Below are positions 59,683-64,000 of a stretch of 64,000 nt of DNA, piece by piece. A program made the translations under genes and the position numbers. The DNA is from Heterotrichella gracilis. Its lineage: Eukaryota > Sar > Xanthophyceae > Tribonematales > Xanthonemataceae. Positions within the stretch are counted from its first letter, which is position 1. Each line of letters starts with the position of its first letter. Below the pieces are notes generated by a model that was not told the DNA's origin, made no database searches, and saw nothing but the letters and a program-made list of their open reading frames with translations. The stretch lies in contig JAULBX010000337.1 in assembly GCA_032358255.1 (NCBI GenBank), positions 62,001-126,000 on the forward strand. The letters are read 5' to 3'.

Positions 59683-61682
59683 ATGCTGGTCACAACTAGG
59701 TTCCTGTTCCGTCGCTGTAGACGTGGTGTCTCCTTGTTGCCCCACTGTTCAATTGAGGGCAGTCTAGATCTGGAACGGCAGGCGTCATTTTGTAGTGACA
59801 CCTCGAGTGGGCGAGTTGCTGCAATGGCCGACACACAGAAGAGGTATGCTATGGTCAAGAAGGCTCCACTGCTTGCCCAAACCTCCACGCCTTGCTTGCA
59901 GTGCAACCCAGAAGCACAGCACAATGCATGCATATGCCTCATACCTAGAATTGCCCAGCACAATGCATACACATCCCTCATTTTCTAGAACTGCCCAGCA
60001 CCTTGTACGATTAGGCCTTGGTTGCATCAACCTCTGGCTCAGTTCAGTGGGACATCTGTGTGCGAATAGGTACAAGGTGTACACCAAGACAGGCGACAAG
60101 GGCGAGTCTAGCCTGTACAACGGGCAGCGCAAGCCGAAGCATGACCCAACCTTCCAAGCCCTGGGAGACGTGGATGAGCTGAACTCTGTCATTGGGGTTG
60201 CGCGCGAGTGCTGCCGCGGGCTGGATGCTTCTCTTGAGGAGCAGGTAAGCGTCGCTGAAGTCTGCACAGGCCAACCACAACAGTACCCTACAACCCTAGA
60301 CCCTCATCAAATACAACAGGTGGTGGTCTGTGTAATCAAACGTTTCGCATGCCAGCGTTCTGCAGCATGCATGCCAATGCTATTCCCTGGGCAAGGCGCT
60401 GACCCAACCCGCTGGGGTGTCCACGCCATGAGTGGCTGCACATATGCTCCGGAGTGGATCCATCCATGCCTGCAGCTGGACGAGTTGGCTGTGTAAATCA
60501 TATAATTTGTGTGCATGCCAGCGCCCTGTAGCATGCGTGGCAATACTTAACCCTGTGCAAGACACTGCTCTAACATGCTGTGACACCCATGCCATCCCAC
60601 ATGCAAAGGCTGACAACACACCCCAGCACCTCACCCCATTTTGCGCCCCGGCATGCAGCTTGAAGAGATCCAGTCTCGCCTGCTGGACGTGGGCGCCGCG
60701 GTGGCTACACCCATAGACACCTCCTCCGATGCCAAGGTGCAGCGCACGCAGTTTTCTGAGGAGCACGTATCCAGCCTGGAGGCATGGATTGACGCCATGG
60801 ATGAGCACCTGCCACCCCTGCGCAACTTCATCCTGCCATCAGGTGGGCCATCATGGGGGTAATCATGCCACTGCATTGTGAAGCCCTGCTTGCCTTCTCG
60901 GATTTTCGGGTCCCTTCCTTTCTTGAGGCGTTCTCGTTAAATGTAATTTCTGCATCATCATTGTTTCTGATGCGCTGGCATGATGCCCTGCATGATGGCC
61001 CTGGCATGGGTCACCCCCACCATCACCATGTCTGATGGGTGACGACACAGGTTTATGTCTGTATTTTGCATTATTTCCTGCTTGTTTCTTAATGTAATTA
61101 ATCTGCCCCAGGTGGCCAGGGCGCCTCTTTCCTGCACATGGCGCGCTCAATCTGCAGGCGGGCGGAGCGGGCGGTGGTGGTGCTGGTGCATTCCAACAGC
61201 ACCGATGCAGTTGTGGGCATCTACCTCAACAGGCTCAGCGACTACCTCTTCACCGCTGCACGCTACGCGGTAAGGCCACGTGCACCAAGCAATTGCCAGG
61301 GCTACCCATGACGCATGAAGCGTATATACAAACATAAAAGGCATATACAAACAAACAAACAGATAGGCATGTATACTAGGCCGCATGGTGGTGCACTGGA
61401 AGTGGCGCGAGCACTTTGTAAGGGGGGCTATGTGACAATTAAAACTCTTTGCTGTCAGCAGAGTGGGGTCCCATCGTGCCACACACAGATCATGTACGGC
61501 TGCCATCGCGACTAGCTGTCAAGGGTGCTGCATGCAAAGCTGTACCATGCTTGCATACAATCCCAGGCCAATATTGGCGGCTCATGTTGTGACCCACCAC
61601 AGCCACCAACAGCGGTCCATGTGTCGCGCAGGCAAAGCTAGCAAATCAGCCAGAGACAATATGGAAGAAAGCCACCACCTGA
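59683..61682 (+). CDS. MMAB: Cob(I)alamin adenosyltransferase, PduO/MMAB type
   Basis: Five exons (59683-59843, 60070-60244, 60659-60842, 61112-61269, 61632-61682) encode 242 aa in perfect phase. Residues 1-50 are Arg/Ser-rich ([12 protein letters not shown]), suiting a mitochondrial presequence. The enzyme core shows [15 protein letters not shown] (ATP-binding N-terminus), [41 protein letters not shown] and [16 protein letters not shown]. The Arg/Glu residues of the active site are kept. The last exon is tiny but closes the family C-terminus ([16 protein letters not shown]). The enzyme makes adenosylcobalamin, which points to a B12-dependent methylmalonyl-CoA mutase elsewhere in the genome. 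Confidence 0.93.
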
Positions 61683-62555
61683 ATTGCATATGATGCTGAG
61701 TCAAGACAGGTTGCTGAGTAGGGGTCCAACTTGGTGACAGTCTGATTGGGATTGTGGTGCAGTGAGTGAGCAGAACCATTTGACCCTTTGATGCAGCAAA
61801 CAGTAACTGGTGCCGTGATTGCTCCCTTTTAATTCAATGGATGCAAGTCGTGCGTTTCAAGCTCACCATTACGATGGCCGGGGTCCAATTCCGCAGCATA
61901 TATGTAGTCAGGATCACACAACAGCTCAGCAAGTCTTAGACAGAGAGAAAGAAACGTATCGCCCCCTCAGCAGATCAGATCAGATTGGCTTAAAAAACAA
62001 GGTTACATCATACACTAGCATACAGTTGCTACTAGCTTGAGGTTTGCAGCATGATATATTATGAGTGCATACCATATCAAAATAACGAGCAGCTGCTGAA
62101 CAAGTTGTTGGTAACAAACGACAATGTGATACAACAAATGCCTTATACAGTGCAGCGATCATCATAAATAACAGCTTCGTAAAGAGATGCTGCTACTCAT
62201 CATTACTGGCCGTCACAAAAGAAAGAGGAAAGAAATAAAATGAATGTTGAACGCAGCTTCAAGCTGGATAGAAAGCGGCAAAAGCTGTAAAGCATAGCCA
62301 CTAGGAAAAATTGACATGGAACCGCATTCCTGGGAGAGGTAGCTTGTACTGCCTGCCTCCCCAGCCCATCCCTCCCCACCCTAAGGCTTCCAACGCTGCC
62401 TGCTCTCCCCCGTGCTGCCCACCCCCTGTCAGGAAGGGGTCCCCATCTTATTCAACTCCCATCCAGTGCTCTGAAGCCACTGCAAAGCCTTCTGACCATG
62501 ATGTCCCAACCTCCAATATTCTCCCTTGCACTCAGCTTCGACAGCTGGTGCCGAG
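61683..62555. other. Convergent spacer, MMAB / CHAT protein
   Basis: AT-rich 870 bp with both 3' UTRs. Purine runs and AATAAAATGAATG lie near 62235. No coding similarity seen. Confidence 0.5.
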
Positions 62556-63920
62556 CTACAGCTCAAGGTGTGCAAAGGGGAAGCCATAGGTGCAGAACAC
62601 AGCCCACACAGCCGGGCCCTGCTCCCGATACGCCTCCAGGATCGCCCTCCCCGCCTCGGTGGCGGCAACCGCAATGGTCTCCCCCCTGCCCAACGCGCCG
62701 TACAGCACCTGTGCAAAAACAGGAACATAAGAGATTTCACGGGCCGGCAGCGCCACAGCATCCTCGGGGCAACCATCGCACTCATATCAGAATAGAAGGG
62801 GATTAATACGGGGAGCAGCATCATATGTAGGTTTCCCTGGGCTTTGTTATACTATCTGAGAGGCATAGGCAGGTGCGGCCCACCCTGGGACGCGGCCACC
62901 AGAAGAACAATTAGATGCGGCAGCGCCATAGCCATTCCCAGCGGCCAACCTCATAAGGGTCAAGTGGCCAAAGGCAGATGACGTTAAAAAGAGGAGCTAT
63001 TTTTTGTTGTAATAATAGGTCCAATCACTATCTTATTAACCTTGCAAGTATTAAAGAGTTTTTAAATGATACCCATACTTAAACCAGTTTTCTCAGGATA
63101 CTGACTACAGGAATAAAACAGCTTGGAAATAGGTCTGGGTGTTACAAAGCGCACTCACCTGCGCATGGCGAGCAGCCACCCACGCGTCCGCCTCCCACCG
63201 GGCCACGCAGGCGCACGCCGCCCCCGCCGCAAGCAGCTCATACCCCACGCTCTGCAGCCCCTCAGCCATGCTCACCCCTGACCCCGACAAGCACACATGC
63301 AGCACCACAAGGGAGGCGCACAGTCGCAGGGCGCCCAGGGCAGTTGCCGGCAGCCGCTGCCCATCAATGAAGAGCACCGCGCCCTTTTCCTGCTCCACAA
63401 TGTCCCGCCCGTGGCAGAAGAATTCAACCACGCCGGCCCCCGGCAGGACGCGCAGCAGGAATTCCACCGTCACCTGCTGCTCCCTTGGATTACCCTCCCT
63501 AGGGTTGTGGCACAGGACGTGCAGCAGGGGCGCCATCCCTTCTGTACGCACCGCTGCAGCAAAGGCAGCTATGCACGCATGGGCATGCTGGCCCGCGGCC
63601 AACAATTCCCTGTCTCCACCAGCCACCTGCTCTCCAGAGTCACTCACTCCCCTATCTGATTTGGAATCACTTCTCCCAGCTGCCACCTGCCCTCCTGTTC
63701 CTGGGTCCGTCTTGTTTTGCCCCTGGCTGGGGCCTTGCTGGGGCTCGTTCCGGGGGTCGATCACCGCCAGGACCTGCCTACCCTCAGTGGTGTTGCATGT
63801 GGTGCTGCGCAGGCAGCTCTCCTTGAGTGTGGCCAAGGAGTGCGCCATGTGAATGCTGTGGCGCTGTATCAGGTAGCGGGAGCCATAGTATAGCGCCTCA
63901 AAGGGGACGCCAGCAAGGGC
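62556..63920 (-). CDS. CHAT-domain protein (caspase-like fold), C-terminal part
   Basis: Two exons in the window (63920-63159 and 62708-62556) give the last 304 residues; the gene continues past the right edge. The order of elements fits CHAT domains (caspase HetF associated with TPRs). A YLIQRHSIHMAHSLATL strand precedes a Gly/Ser/Asp linker. EFFCHGRD carries the presumed catalytic His. LRLCASLVVLHVCLSGSG carries the presumed catalytic Cys. AAGAACACVARWEAD follows, and the C-terminus AVWAVFCTYGFPF is the usual last strand. Both catalytic residues are present, so protease activity is possible. The N-terminal region, which in most relatives holds TPR repeats, is outside the window. Confidence 0.8.
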
Positions 63921-64000
63921 CTGCAAAAATATGCAGGGTGCATTAATGGCAATATTGCAAACCTAATGTCAAAGACCTAAATCCTAAACCTAAAACCTTC

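Noticed and set aside
1-64000. Transposons, viral elements, CRISPR, tRNA or rRNA genes
   Set aside because: Looked for reverse transcriptase, integrase and transposase motifs, long terminal repeats, spaced repeat arrays and tRNA-like cloverleafs by eye; nothing supportable was found.

Overview
The window is nuclear DNA from a eukaryote, most likely a unicellular green alga (Chlorophyta, perhaps a trebouxiophyte). The evidence is as follows. Genes carry many short GT-AG introns. GC-rich exons alternate with AT-richer introns full of TGCA runs. There is an SPP/PPSP hydroxyproline-rich wall-type glycoprotein, a plant-type CDC26-TTM3 locus and a plant-type M16 peptidase with a C-terminal anchor. 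Plant-type telomere heptamers (TTTAGGG/CCCTAAA) are scattered through introns and spacers. The clade assignment is inference. No prokaryotic operon, CRISPR array, tRNA, rRNA or transposon was recognised.

Layout from left to right. 8-10022 (-): the N-terminal ~1490 residues of a USP9X/FAF-type deubiquitinase, running off the left edge just before its catalytic domain. 11027-12689 (-): TSR2, a ribosome biogenesis factor. 13380-16634 (+): O-acetylserine (thiol) lyase. 18666-23146 (+): a secreted Pro-rich wall glycoprotein with a GDPH/VWD-root-cap-like C-terminal domain. 24046-25968 (-): a histidine phosphatase, head to head with 26510-27509 (+), the mitochondrial Fe-S scaffold ISCU. 28887-37364 (-): a 19-exon M16 metallopeptidase of about 1005 aa. 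37763-49432 (+): a 17-exon gene for a ~2200-aa RS-rich, GYF-like, bromodomain protein. 50271-51676 (+): a RING protein with a SUMO-interaction motif. 53296-55544 (+): a related protein with two RING fingers and an acidic tail. 56566-59219 (-): CDC26 followed by TTM3 on the same strand, matching the plant bicistronic arrangement. 59683-61682 (+): cob(I)alamin adenosyltransferase. 62556-63920 (-): the C-terminal part of a CHAT-domain protein running off the right edge.

The exon models were built by hand from splice sites. Reading phase closes across all internal exons of almost every gene, which is the main support for the models. Themes: ubiquitin/SUMO/APC biology (USP9X-like DUB, STUbL-like RING, double RING, CDC26), sulfur and Fe-S metabolism (OAS-TL, ISCU), and cobalamin use. 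The most interesting items are the CDC26-TTM3 locus, the RS-GYF-bromodomain protein, and decayed exon-boundary copies lying about 190 bp from the real exon in three introns.
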